Part shown: positions 43,398 to 64,000 of the stretch, one piece after another
Position numbering within the stretch: position 1 is the stretch's first letter
Layout: each line of letters begins with the position of its first letter
Assembly: GCA_030141605.1 (NCBI GenBank)
Contig: JAQGDQ010000079.1
Coordinates: 1 to 64,000, forward strand
Origin: Tubiluchus corallicola
Lineage: Eukaryota > Priapulida > Priapulimorpha > Priapulimorphida > Tubiluchidae
Direction of reading: 5' to 3'
DNA: 64,000 nt
Notes under the pieces: model-generated
Told to the model about the DNA's origin: nothing
The model's database searches: none
Seen by the model: the letters and a program-made list of their open reading frames with translations, nothing else
Translations under genes and position numbers: made by a program

Positions 43398-43619
43398 GCA
43401 TTATTCTAGTAAACGTGGTCTACACGGTCTTTCACGCTGAAAAATTTAAATGAATTAATCTAAACACGGTAGTAAATGTCTAACAGGGAGATACAAATTG
43501 GGTACACACTTTACGACACACTTAAATTTACCAGTTAATTATGCACGCACATCAAAACTCTAACCTAAAAATAATGGAAAAACTGATGCGATTAAAATCG
43601 TGCATTGATTACTTATCAT
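29935..43619 (-). CDS. TM7SF3: TM7SF3, seven-transmembrane superfamily member 3
   Basis: Seven-pass membrane protein; the vertebrate protein is linked to cell survival and stress responses (family knowledge). Minus-strand coding exons: 43619-43565 (tentative signal exon), 42543-42346, 42202-42098, 41207-41045, 40624-40507, 37599-37422, 36585-36499, 36283-36203, 35652-35500, 34317-34220, 33981-33822, 32881-32604. Phases agree throughout; ending at 32604 gives 557 residues (human about 570). The extracellular half has N-glycosylation sequons (HNFT, NNT, NVS, NYS) and the conserved VPGGCSLEFP. The membrane half begins near residue 275 with LFMCFFGHRCFKTEIFF (human ICFFGHRFWKTELFF), then FVVSSLLFFTPFG and the cytoplasmic YRERNRPPFPPPPYRTW. 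The exon at 41045 needs a GC donor. The 3' end is uncertain: see the alternative exons at 31794 and 29935, which the span includes. Family identity is strong; the first exon and last exon are the weak points. Confidence 0.92.
30810..30902 (+). mobile_element. Relic of a non-LTR retrotransposon ORF2 tail
   Basis: The + strand frame reads IPLHLKSIDISAYQDNLKTH and ends in TAA. It resembles the C-terminal end of CR1/L2/jockey-type reverse-transcriptase proteins, where a W-N-x-LP motif is followed by a Ser- and Phe-containing stretch and FK-x-x-LKT-x-LF. The upstream frame is not clearly open and no other domain is seen, so this would be a 5'-truncated, decayed copy in the 3' part of TM7SF3. Confidence 0.35.
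31794..31900 (-). CDS. TM7SF3: Probable alternative C-terminal exon of TM7SF3 with acidic dileucine
   Basis: Acceptor tttttacag at 31901, then a frame beginning REPLIQARLPALMYGAAADA and ending at TAA (31794-31796). It enters in phase 1 and can be joined to the 32.6-kb exon at 32609 (GGGA before gttaat), giving NGKREPLI, or at a gtgcaa donor further upstream, giving DEEREPLI. Human TM7SF3 ends in ERTPLLL, an ExxxLL sorting motif, so EREPLI here looks like the conserved end of the protein. If used, the stop at 32604 is bypassed. Confidence 0.55.
34021..34105. mobile_element. Truncated end of the pogo/Tigger-like family (TM7SF3 intron)
   Basis: Eighty-five bases match one end of the element at 48664-49424: AATAGAAGTGGCCCGTACCA, GAGTCAATTAAGCGATTGAG, then GTCTATTAAGCGGTGCCTAC ending in CTG followed by TA. 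Only this end is present. Confidence 0.75.
39073..39764. mobile_element. Nonautonomous element with ACCGTATATAC ends
   Basis: The left end starts ACCGTATATACTTATGTAC and carries GTATAAGTC and GGGTCGACTTATAC. The right end mirrors it with GACTTGTACATAAGGTCGAC and CGTATATACGGT. TA flanks both ends. Termini of this type, with repeated GTCGACTTATA words, are typical of pogo/Tigger-like Tc1-mariner elements (family knowledge). No transposase frame is visible in about 690 bp. Located in the TM7SF3 intron between 37599 and 40507. Confidence 0.7.
41045..41207 (-). CDS. TM7SF3: TM7SF3 exon with probable GC splice donor
   Basis: Encodes the conserved APVPGGCSLEFPQDM segment through SCEELYVQNR. The following exon (40624-40507) starts G TTC AAG and needs a phase-2 donor. 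No GT dinucleotide in the right place preserves the PSCEE segment, but AATAG followed by GCAAGG does, and AG-GCAAG is the consensus of GC-AG introns. The join gives NRFKYEIYLYYL, matching human SRWRLQYDVYQYFL. An in-phase GT donor at TCTTG-gtatca is possible but would delete the conserved cysteine region. Confidence 0.75.
43356..43397. repeat. (TA)n(TG)n microsatellite
   Basis: A short TA run grades into TG repeats, in the first TM7SF3 intron. Confidence 0.9.
43565..43619 (-). CDS. TM7SF3: Tentative TM7SF3 signal-peptide exon
   Basis: ATG at 43619 opens MISNQCTILIASVFPLFL plus one base, before a gttaga donor in phase 1, exactly the phase needed by the next exon. The run TILIASVFPLFL is a plausible signal-peptide core, and human TM7SF3 also starts with a signal peptide. 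The donor is weaker than its neighbours and the segment before the conserved domain is shorter than in human, so another first exon cannot be excluded. Confidence 0.45.
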
Positions 43620-45128
43620 GAGCCGCTTATTCTCTTCTTTTTTAATCAATCATCGGACATAATTTATTTTCAAAATTTTGAACCCTGTACAGTGAATGTT
43701 TGGATAGATACCAAATTTCCAACCTACCTAAATGCTCAGAATTTTGTTGTGAAAGCGTACAGTAACAAAGCAAAAGCAGTAAAGCAGACAAATACGCGTA
43801 AATCATGTCGAAGTCGAATTAAATAAAAGCAACATAAAATTAGTTAATAGGAAATACAAGAAAGCAAAGCAAAACACCATGCATTAACTTTTGGTTTTTG
43901 TGTGGATCGATTGGTTAAGTCCGCTCACGTGACCCGCTTTAATTGTTCGATTAAACTATCCTAGTAAATGATGCCAGTTACTAAAAAGTGGAGGCATGTG
44001 CCGGTTTTTTCTCTGTAATCGTAGACTATAGTGCTAATTTTTTTGACTGTGAATTAGACAAGTTAAAATAAATTCACTAATTAAAGCTTCTATTCTTGAG
44101 TCGTACACTAACAATAAAAATTATATTAATTTTTAAAGTAGGTATACTCGTTAAGTGACTTACTGATATTTGGTAATTTTTGTCAAATTTCATCAACAAA
44201 AATCTGCTCCGTGTAGTTACAAAAATTAACATGTTTCAGAAGATTTTAGTATTTAACACATCGTAAGGACGACTCGTATCACCTACCTACCATACTGTTA
44301 TATTTGTAGCTCATTAACCAGCTGATATTATCACAACGTACACTGTAACACAAATCCAAATTTTTAAAAAAAAACTCATAAAATTGAGGAAACAATTCTC
44401 CCAAAAATGGAAAAAACAATATTTAATAGTAGTAGTAGTAAAATTTTATTTTCATTTGAGTTAGTAATACAATAAAAGCATTAGCAGTGCTGGGTGCACT
44501 GTACACTGTGCTACTTGATCCAGCCCATTTGGAAGTTTGTATATTATTATAATAATAACCCATTTGCCTTCTTCACTGTTTGCACGAGTTATAGGTTTGG
44601 CATGTGGTGACATAGCATACTTATAGTAAATTTTGTCTGGCTTCATAATCGTCACTGAAATAATTGCTGAAAAACTTTGGATGTACACTGAAAAGTTAAT
44701 CAAAGTTATCTTAAAATTGAGTTTATTAGCTATAACTTAAAAAAGCATTGAAGATTTTTTGCCCCGAAATCTATTCTGCTCAATTTACTCTATCTTTTGA
44801 TAATTTTTTAGGGTTGTCCTTAGTTAGGTGATAACTTCAAAAAATGGTGGCCACCATTTATAAAAGACAAAATATTGACATTTGACCAAATTTTTGGTGC
44901 ATTCTACTTCGAAGCATCATAACGCAGTTTTAACTATGCCAAGTTGTGGACGGTTTTGGTTTGCAAGCACACATATATAATATGATGAGTCTACAAACAA
45001 TTTCCAACAAGGCATCAGATATGCCTAGACTGCTAGACATAACTCTACTTGTATGCAACACTGTTGCAGTAGTTACAGGGTAGTTTTTCTGTTTACAGCC
45101 ATTGTTTCAGTTAGGCAGACTCTGAAAA
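43620..45128. promoter_or_regulatory. Divergent intergenic region of TM7SF3 and CHEK2
   Basis: About 1.5 kb separates the two start codons, so promoters of both genes are expected here. A CACGTG E-box lies at 43926-43931, in the context CTCACGTGACC. This resembles USF/TFE-type sites and is about 310 bp upstream of the tentative TM7SF3 start. No clear TATA box or CpG island was identified. A hydrophobic minus-strand frame at about 43.8 kb lacks a usable donor. Confidence 0.35.
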
Positions 45129-57409
<12,281 letters not shown>

Positions 57410-59424
57410 GAAATTCCAACGTATATTGTACAATGATATCGAATACTTTTGCCAGCGTATAAGTGGTAGAGAATATGTAAATAGGAGAGCTCTTTATAAA
57501 AATTCTGAACTTAGTAAATTTTAGTTTGGACCAAGTGAAGTCCTTAGTGATGCAAAACAGCAGTACAAAATACTTGTACAGTGCATTTGTTTTACGTTCA
57601 TTTTCAAGTTTGTTGTTACTCCTAAAAATCGTTCTTAATATTGAGGTGTGCATATGAGGGTCTATGCACAAGCATTTGGGCCAGGTGAAAGCCTTCACTT
57701 GTTTATGCAGCAGCACACAATATAACTGTGATTATTTTAAAAGATTTTAGTTTATCGTTCGTTATTGTCGCAGAATTCATGCTGAATATTGAGATGTAGT
57801 TAAGAAGTATGTGCAGCAGCATTTTTAGAGTCTTTTGTGCTGCAGTCTTTTTACCATGATTAAATGTGCAGCAATGAAAACTGATTATTCGGTCACCAAG
57901 TTTGGTTTACCTGAGAAGCATTTTTGGAGGAATGATTATATATACATTCAGAATGTGTTCAGAATCAAGACGTCAGATTACGAATGCACAGCCTACAATG
58001 TAAATAGTTCGTTTATGTTTACGTTCCATCTGTGTATTTTACCAGATGCATTAGTTTATTTTGTAATGTAAATGATAGAAAATCAAACCAGCGTGTTTTT
58101 ATTTCTTGTTTTCTGTAAAATTGTACCAAGTCACGTGCCAGTGCATTTTCATTTTCTATGTTATAATGTAACAGTCTATGGTAATAATCATCAAAGTGAT
58201 GATCATAGTCCTATAACCTGTTCCAGTGGAATATGTTCTTATTAGTGTTTGTGTAAAGCCATGTTACAATGTTTCATATAAATACTATACAACAATGTAC
58301 AACATAGTTTTGTACTCAAGAGAATTTTATTCAATGTTCTGATATTTCTGTTGACTACCCTTGGAATGCCTATGTTTTCACAGATCTCATGTAGAGCAAT
58401 TGTAGTACTGTACAATAATATAGGTAAGTAGTTTCACTTCTATACAGAGATTTCAATACATTTTTGTGCATGGAAAATTGCAAAATAAAATGAAAACGTT
58501 TTCCTATATTGTGAAAGTTAAGCAAAAAGCACTGTACAACAGTTTAACAATTTGATAAAATTGTATAACACAATTTACAAGGATTAGAAAGGACGGAATA
58601 ATTATCACAGATGGTTGAGCAAAGGCTTAATAGTTAATAACAGCAACAAAATGTCAAAAATGGAAATAAAGATTAATGAAAAGAAATTAACAACTACACT
58701 TTTACCATTGAATTAAAACAGGGCTGCCAGAGCAAACTAAAAATTATCTCATTCTCATTAACAGATGAGGCCTGTGCAAAATTATGGAGATTAATCTCAC
58801 ATCAAATCTATAAAATTGGTTGATAATTCATCCTACTACTAAAAGTTGCCTGACTTAATACCTGATGGCTTGTATGTGGTGAAAAATTATAAAAGATTGG
58901 GCAATACTGAACACTGCTTGTTCGATAAACTGGCATTGGTAATTTGATCATTATTCTCCGAACTAAGATACTGCACATTGCCGATGCGCATACTTCTGCA
59001 ATTAATGTGTGTAATTAACGAATGCAGACTTTTGTGCGTGTGATTCATTACTGATCAGTAATCATGGAACAACAGCATTCAAAAAGTCAATGTGTCACAT
59101 CCAAATACTGCTAAAAAGAGACACTAACATTCAACTTGCCTAAGCAGTTTACATAAACAGAAAATTTGCTGCATGGTAAAGAAATACAGTATCAACTTTC
59201 ATTACTTTTACTGCAAAAATAAGAAGAAATTTTAGCATTAATTGTAAGCACGTAAAATGTGTAACACAGAACTTGTAAATGTGTGTCTAAACAACTTAGA
59301 GCACATGGGACTAAAACTCGTTGCAGTTTGACTAGATCTTTTCCCGACTAAATCAGCAAGCATATTACTACCATACATGCTCCCTGATTTTCTGGCAGTC
59401 AGTCGGGTGCCTGCTTGGTATAGA
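57410..59424. other. Convergent 3' region of CHEK2 and IFT22
   Basis: Contains both 3' untranslated regions. A + strand AATAAA at 58484-58489 is the best CHEK2 poly(A) candidate seen. ORFs here are short and unrelated to known families. No other gene recognised. Confidence 0.5.
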
Positions 59425-62361
59425 TTAATACTGTCGTTGATTCATGATACTTAGCTCTTCTTGTTCTCTTTTGTCTTGAATTTTATTCAGTAATGTAGTA
59501 AGGAAGTGATTGAATTCTTCGCGAACTGAATCGGCCTCCTCGTCCAAACTTGTGTGTGCCAGTGGAATCTTTGCTAACTGTCCAGCTGCAAAAAAAGAAC
59601 ATTAAGTCACAGATTAACTGTCGAAAAATGGCAGTCAAAATAATGAGAATTTGTCTAAATCATAGTCTTTAAGAAATACTGCTATATCTACAAGATACCA
59701 CAAGCAGATCTAACTTAACTTAATGTCTCAGTCAGAACAAAATCAGTTTTTTGGTAAAACAAAAAATTCTAGAATCGTGTGCAGTAAAAAAGCAAGTAGT
59801 AGTAGCTGGAAAGTGTGCAACAGCAAGTCATAATATTGCACAGCTCATTAATTGCCATTTACAGGAACCTGTTAAACTGCTGTTTACACGTAATGAATGT
59901 GTTCAGCTAGGGCAGGCTATAAACATAGAACTTTAACTATGATTCTTATCTGCTACTTGTATCAGCAACTCGTACGAGAATCCACAAATGAGGAATAGGC
60001 ATATAAACAGGTGTAACATCATACAGGTACCACAAAGAACTTTATTACAAACAAAACAAACATTATCAATGGAAAAACACCTTGTACAGAACATCAATTT
60101 CAATGTAAGGGTCGCACTTTGAAATAATAAACATGAATAGTATGCATGTATAGTAAGTCACTTACTTATATGAGATCTGATTTTTTCCGATGCTTTAGGC
60201 TTATGATGTGCAAAGATTGTGCATTGAGTTTCCTTTAGGCCTTGACTAACAATAAAGTTACGATGCCTAAAATAAATATATAGTAACTTGAAAAAAATGC
60301 AAAAATAAATTACAGCTGATTGTGCATTTATAAACTCGACACGTCTTGCTAGCAGTGAACTTATGCTGCTTATAAAAATTACTTTAATTGATTCTCACTG
60401 CCTCTGTATAACATTATAAAGATCATGCACAAGAGATGAAATGCATCCTCGCATCTGCAATTACAATAATTTTCAATAATATTAGTCCGATACAAATTAT
60501 TAAAGTAGCATTATACACGTTTTGCATATATCATAAGAGAGGTTATAACTGTTTTCTCTCTAGACTATTGCTACACTTGACAGTATTGAAGGCTGTCACC
60601 ATTTTCAGTTTTCACTTCTACATACGTCAAGGGAAATTTTCACCAATGTGCTACCGAATTTGTTCTACAACCGTGACAGTGTTTACCATGCCCTTTCAAG
60701 CACTGCACAAACTGCATGTCTTTTAACAACAGCATTTATGAATGTAAATCCAACAGAAATCTACAGGTATTTTATAATTTATATAAAAGACATACCACAT
60801 TTCTAATTCCCTGTCATGACTTGATTCATCTGGATTATAGACTAGAATCACACCGTGCACATCTCTCATTAAAGCAGGCCAACATTGTTCAAACCTTAAA
60901 ATAAACGAAAAACAATGCAATTATATAAATATCGTTATGGGTGAAAATCAGTATAGTAAATCCTTGTTTACCAACTGTAAGGAGGTGTGTTTTAATAACG
61001 AATAAATTTTGGCAATTATTTCTCACTTAGTGCAAATTTTCTAACACACGTGCCTGAAGCACACTAATAAATATTAGATATGTTTCCTATCTTAGGCAGT
61101 AAACTTCCATTAAACGATAATTCACTGAACACTGTATTTCGTTAACTGAACCTATTATTTCACTACCATATGTTCACACCAACACAGAATAGATCATTTA
61201 ACTTCAATGACTAAACTTGAAAAACCGCAGCAGATTGTGAAACTGAAATGAATATCCATTGACAAAGTCTTAGGAAAAACAATTTGAATTTGGATTAAAT
61301 TCCGATGTATGCACAATTAAAAATAATACCTAGATGCTATTTCTTAAAGGCTAGCTACACTGCCAAAAGGAGAGGCTTGGTAGCATGTAACTTTTTTACT
61401 TTACTTGCGGGACAATTCGACTTCTGGTTTCGCTATATTGAACACATAAAAGTCATTCCAGTACTTTTAATATTAAACTAAGATGTTGCATATAACATAT
61501 GAAATGAGACTTGACCTTGGAAAATAACACTTTCTCTCCAAGCTAATACTAGACAATTCCATACTACTGGCGTGTATGATCACGTTATACTATACTCCCA
61601 CTTACTTTTGATTACCACTACAATCCCATAACTCCACTTCAGCGTTGACTGTTCGGCCGCCCACTTTCAGACCAGCCGCTTCAAATTCAAGAATTCTTAC
61701 TCCCTGTGTTGGACTATAGTTGCCACCATCTCCTACATTATCAGTTGCTTCAGCCAGAAAATTTGCCAGTGCCGTCTTTCCACACTGAAACAATTTACAA
61801 AATGAAATTTGTGAACGTAAAAGCAAGCAAACAGCATGAAGACCAATATGCTGAACATTTCTTATTTAGGCTATCTCTTAAAAAAAAACATTACCAAAAT
61901 AATGAAAAAGGCTGACAACAAATATAGAATAATGTATCTTAACATTACTAGTTGTATTTTTGACAGTTAAACTTTCATCATTTTTTTCCTTTTATTGCAA
62001 ATTAGAATAAAGGGGAAAAAGAGTTTTGAATAACTTTAACGAAGCATACATTTAAAGAGTGCCAATACTTTGAAAACATGGAAGCTGGGCTGGCTCTTGA
62101 AGCGTGTTTCCTGTGCACCACAAAAAATGAAACTATTCAAGTAAACATTAAAATTATATATCAAGATGCATCAGCCCACTCGAGTGAAAGTATTACATGC
62201 ATAAGCAGTGTTACCGGTACTTTCATGTACTTCTACTACAATTATTATTACCACCAACTGTTGAATTTCTCCAAATATTAAATGCTGCAAATAAAATAAA
62301 ATGTAGCATAACTTACCATACACGGTCCAAGCATCAAAAGCTTCAATTTTGTTTTAAACAT
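59425..62361 (-). CDS. IFT22: IFT22 / RABL5, intraflagellar-transport small GTPase-like protein
   Basis: Rab-like component of the IFT-B complex, acting in cilia (family knowledge). Minus-strand coding from the conventional start: 62361-62317, 61784-61606, 60894-60796, 60266-60166, 59585-59425; phases match and the total is 585 nt (194 residues; human 185). The N-terminus MFKTKLKLLMLGPCMCGKT carries the P-loop (G12 to T19). Then come ALANFLAEATD, YSPTQGVRILEFE, VELWDCSGNQKFE (DxxG-type switch II) and CWPALMRDVHGVILVYNPD. AHHKP stands in place of the NKxD guanine motif, as is usual in this family. The tail ends REQEELSIMNQ, matching human REEMSIM. Human IFT22 starts at the equivalent Met. However, the exon runs 69 codons further upstream in frame (see 62317-62569). 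The gene converges on CHEK2. Confidence 0.95.
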
Positions 62362-62569
62362 ATCCGAATCCGTTAAACCATCTGCCTTTCTTCTGGTTTT
62401 GCCGAAATTTCCCTGTGAAATATTTTTATTGCTGTGAACGTAATCAGTGTCGTGATCGCGTGTTGACAAATGCCATCTATCGCCGTTTTCTGTAAATTCA
62501 TCACCTGAATTCGATTCAGACTCGCTTTCGTCGTCTTCATCTTGAATAATGATTTCTGGATTAATGCGG
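62317..62569 (-). CDS. IFT22: IFT22 first visible exon with acidic in-frame extension
   Basis: Between the acceptor (tttctttcag at 62570) and the Met homologous to the human start there are 69 sense codons with no stop and no in-frame ATG. They include the acidic-serine stretch IQDEDDESESESNSGDEF and later GNFGKTRRKADGLTDSD. An out-of-frame ATG (about 62538) would open a long uORF if this were untranslated. The composition and the good acceptor argue that an upstream exon, not identified in 62570-64000, supplies a start and that the protein has an N-terminal extension. The alternative is a 5' leader, possibly a trans-splice acceptor, with translation from 62361. Confidence 0.6.
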
Positions 62570-64000
62570 CTGAAAGAAACCTAAGGCACATGAAGCCGAT
62601 TTTCTAAGAAGCTATATATAAGAGCTAATAAAAACATTTTAACTATAATTGAAATCGTTTGCGTCTTTTTCTTACTATAACAATAATTATTAATCAGTGC
62701 ACATGTTAGGTTTCTGTGTTTTTATTGTTAGACTGAATAGTTAGTAATATTGTTTATTATTTTTGCAGTAGTTATTTACTGTTTTGAAAATAAATTGAGT
62801 TATTCATTGAATAATGCTGCTGACATAATCACTAATAATTGCCTTACACCTTGAATAATAATTAATAATAGGATAGTTTGTAATTTAAAAACAATTTAAA
62901 TCAAAAATAACAAAAGCTCAAGAATCCTAATAGACACAGTTTTGCAAAAAATTGATTTTCCCAACAAATAATATGAATTCAGGAATATTATGGGTCTACT
63001 TATCTACATTGCACACCCATACAGTATATTGTTTCGAGATTTATTGCAGAAAATAATCAAAAACCATAATAGCGGTTGTTTAGATTGATTTTAACTAGCT
63101 AACCCTATTGTTGGTGGACGTGCTTAATTATTGAACTTTTTTACTTCTGTAATAATCAGTGTAAGAGTGTCTTGCTAATCTTGACTTTATGGTACTTAAC
63201 ATTCTATAAAAAATATAATAATAATTCCTCTCAATATATATAGTTTTATCATAATTATAAAACTGTAAAAATATTCTGATAACTAAAATCAGACCTTCCT
63301 GCATGTATATCTATGAGTTTACTAATTACATTATTATAATTAAAAATTACAAATGTAAAGAATTATTATTGATACTCACGTCATATAGCTAGGATAATTC
63401 GTAATTAAATTTTAAAAAACAAATTTAAGTCGAAAATATAAAAAGCTTGATATTGTTCATGAAAGTTTTTGTAAAAATTGGGTTTTGATAATAAATAATA
63501 TTTAATCCGCGAATATTCTCTATCGGATATAAAAAACTATGTCTCTACCTGTTTACATTGCACTCCTACATTTCTTATTTCCAAAAACTAAAATTAAAAT
63601 TTTTTAGTTTTTTCCTTTAAGTTCGTCTATCTATATATGCACCTAGGCTGATAAGCGCCTAGGAGCTAGAGCCAAACAAAATTTAGAACATATTATCTCA
63701 AAGTTATTATGTGTCCGACACAGAGACATGGAAAACATATCTCTTACGTCTCTGGAACGTACAAAGAAGTATTGATAATTAAATGAATTAATATTTGGAA
63801 ATACAGTATTGTAAAATCAGTTCTTCCATTATGTCAGATAGTTTAAAGCAAATTTTATTAACTCTCAACTTCATTTAATATTGTTCTACTAACCATTGCT
63901 TTTAGTGTGTACAAATACAAGCTAGTGGCACCGTAAGTCGTTTTCTGTACACGATTTTAGGCGGAAATTGTACAATAGTAAATTGGAATATCTTGTTAAT
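62570..64000. other. Upstream of IFT22, nothing recognised
   Basis: A+T-rich sequence with a small palindromic word around 63638-63664 (CCTAGGCTGATAAGCGCCTAGG). The missing 5' exon and promoter of IFT22 should lie here or beyond the window, but no short exon ending in the required phase-2 donor could be picked with confidence. Confidence 0.4.

Noticed and set aside
43781-43880. Hydrophobic minus-strand frame considered as the TM7SF3 signal exon
   Set aside because: No GT donor before the stop codon, unlike the candidate at 43565-43619.

Overview
This is a stretch of an A+T-rich animal nuclear genome. It has intron-rich protein genes with GT-AG splice sites, abundant microsatellites, and short DNA transposons with TA target-site duplications. 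Four recognisable metazoan genes are present: a T-box factor of the Tbx1/10 class, TM7SF3, the checkpoint kinase CHEK2, and the ciliary small GTPase IFT22 (RABL5). Tbx1/10 looks like the single pre-vertebrate form, so an invertebrate (tunicate, other deuterostome or lophotrochozoan) is likely; the window alone does not settle the clade.

Layout. 1-3.1 kb: low-complexity DNA, an unusual G+C-rich island and short repeats. 3.4-19.1 kb, minus: Tbx1/10 in eight coding exons, which sum exactly to 495 codons plus stop. 19.1-29.2 kb: a gene-poor 10 kb upstream of Tbx1/10, with a (GA)n tract, a perfect 94-bp palindrome and a T-box-like site; this is the natural place for Tbx1/10 regulatory DNA. 29.9-43.6 kb, minus: TM7SF3 in about twelve exons, with a probable GC-AG intron and alternative 3' terminal exons. 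45.1-57.4 kb, plus: CHEK2 in fifteen exons summing exactly to 497 codons plus stop, with three pogo/Tigger-like elements in its introns. 59.4-62.6 kb, minus: IFT22 in five exons, with an unusual in-frame acidic extension upstream of the usual start. 62.6-64 kb: no gene recognised, but it should hold the missing first exon of the IFT22 transcript.

TM7SF3 and CHEK2 are divergent across about 1.5 kb, and CHEK2 and IFT22 are convergent. The four genes are not an evident pathway: they are a developmental transcription factor, a membrane protein linked to stress and survival, a DNA-damage kinase and an intraflagellar-transport GTPase. I found no previously undescribed multi-gene system. The most interesting points are the IFT22 extension, the TM7SF3 tail variants and GC-AG intron, the CHEK2 N-terminus with almost no SQ/TQ cluster, and the transposon families in the introns. 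Exon joins were worked out by hand from splice consensus, codon phase and remembered family sequences; no alignment was run.
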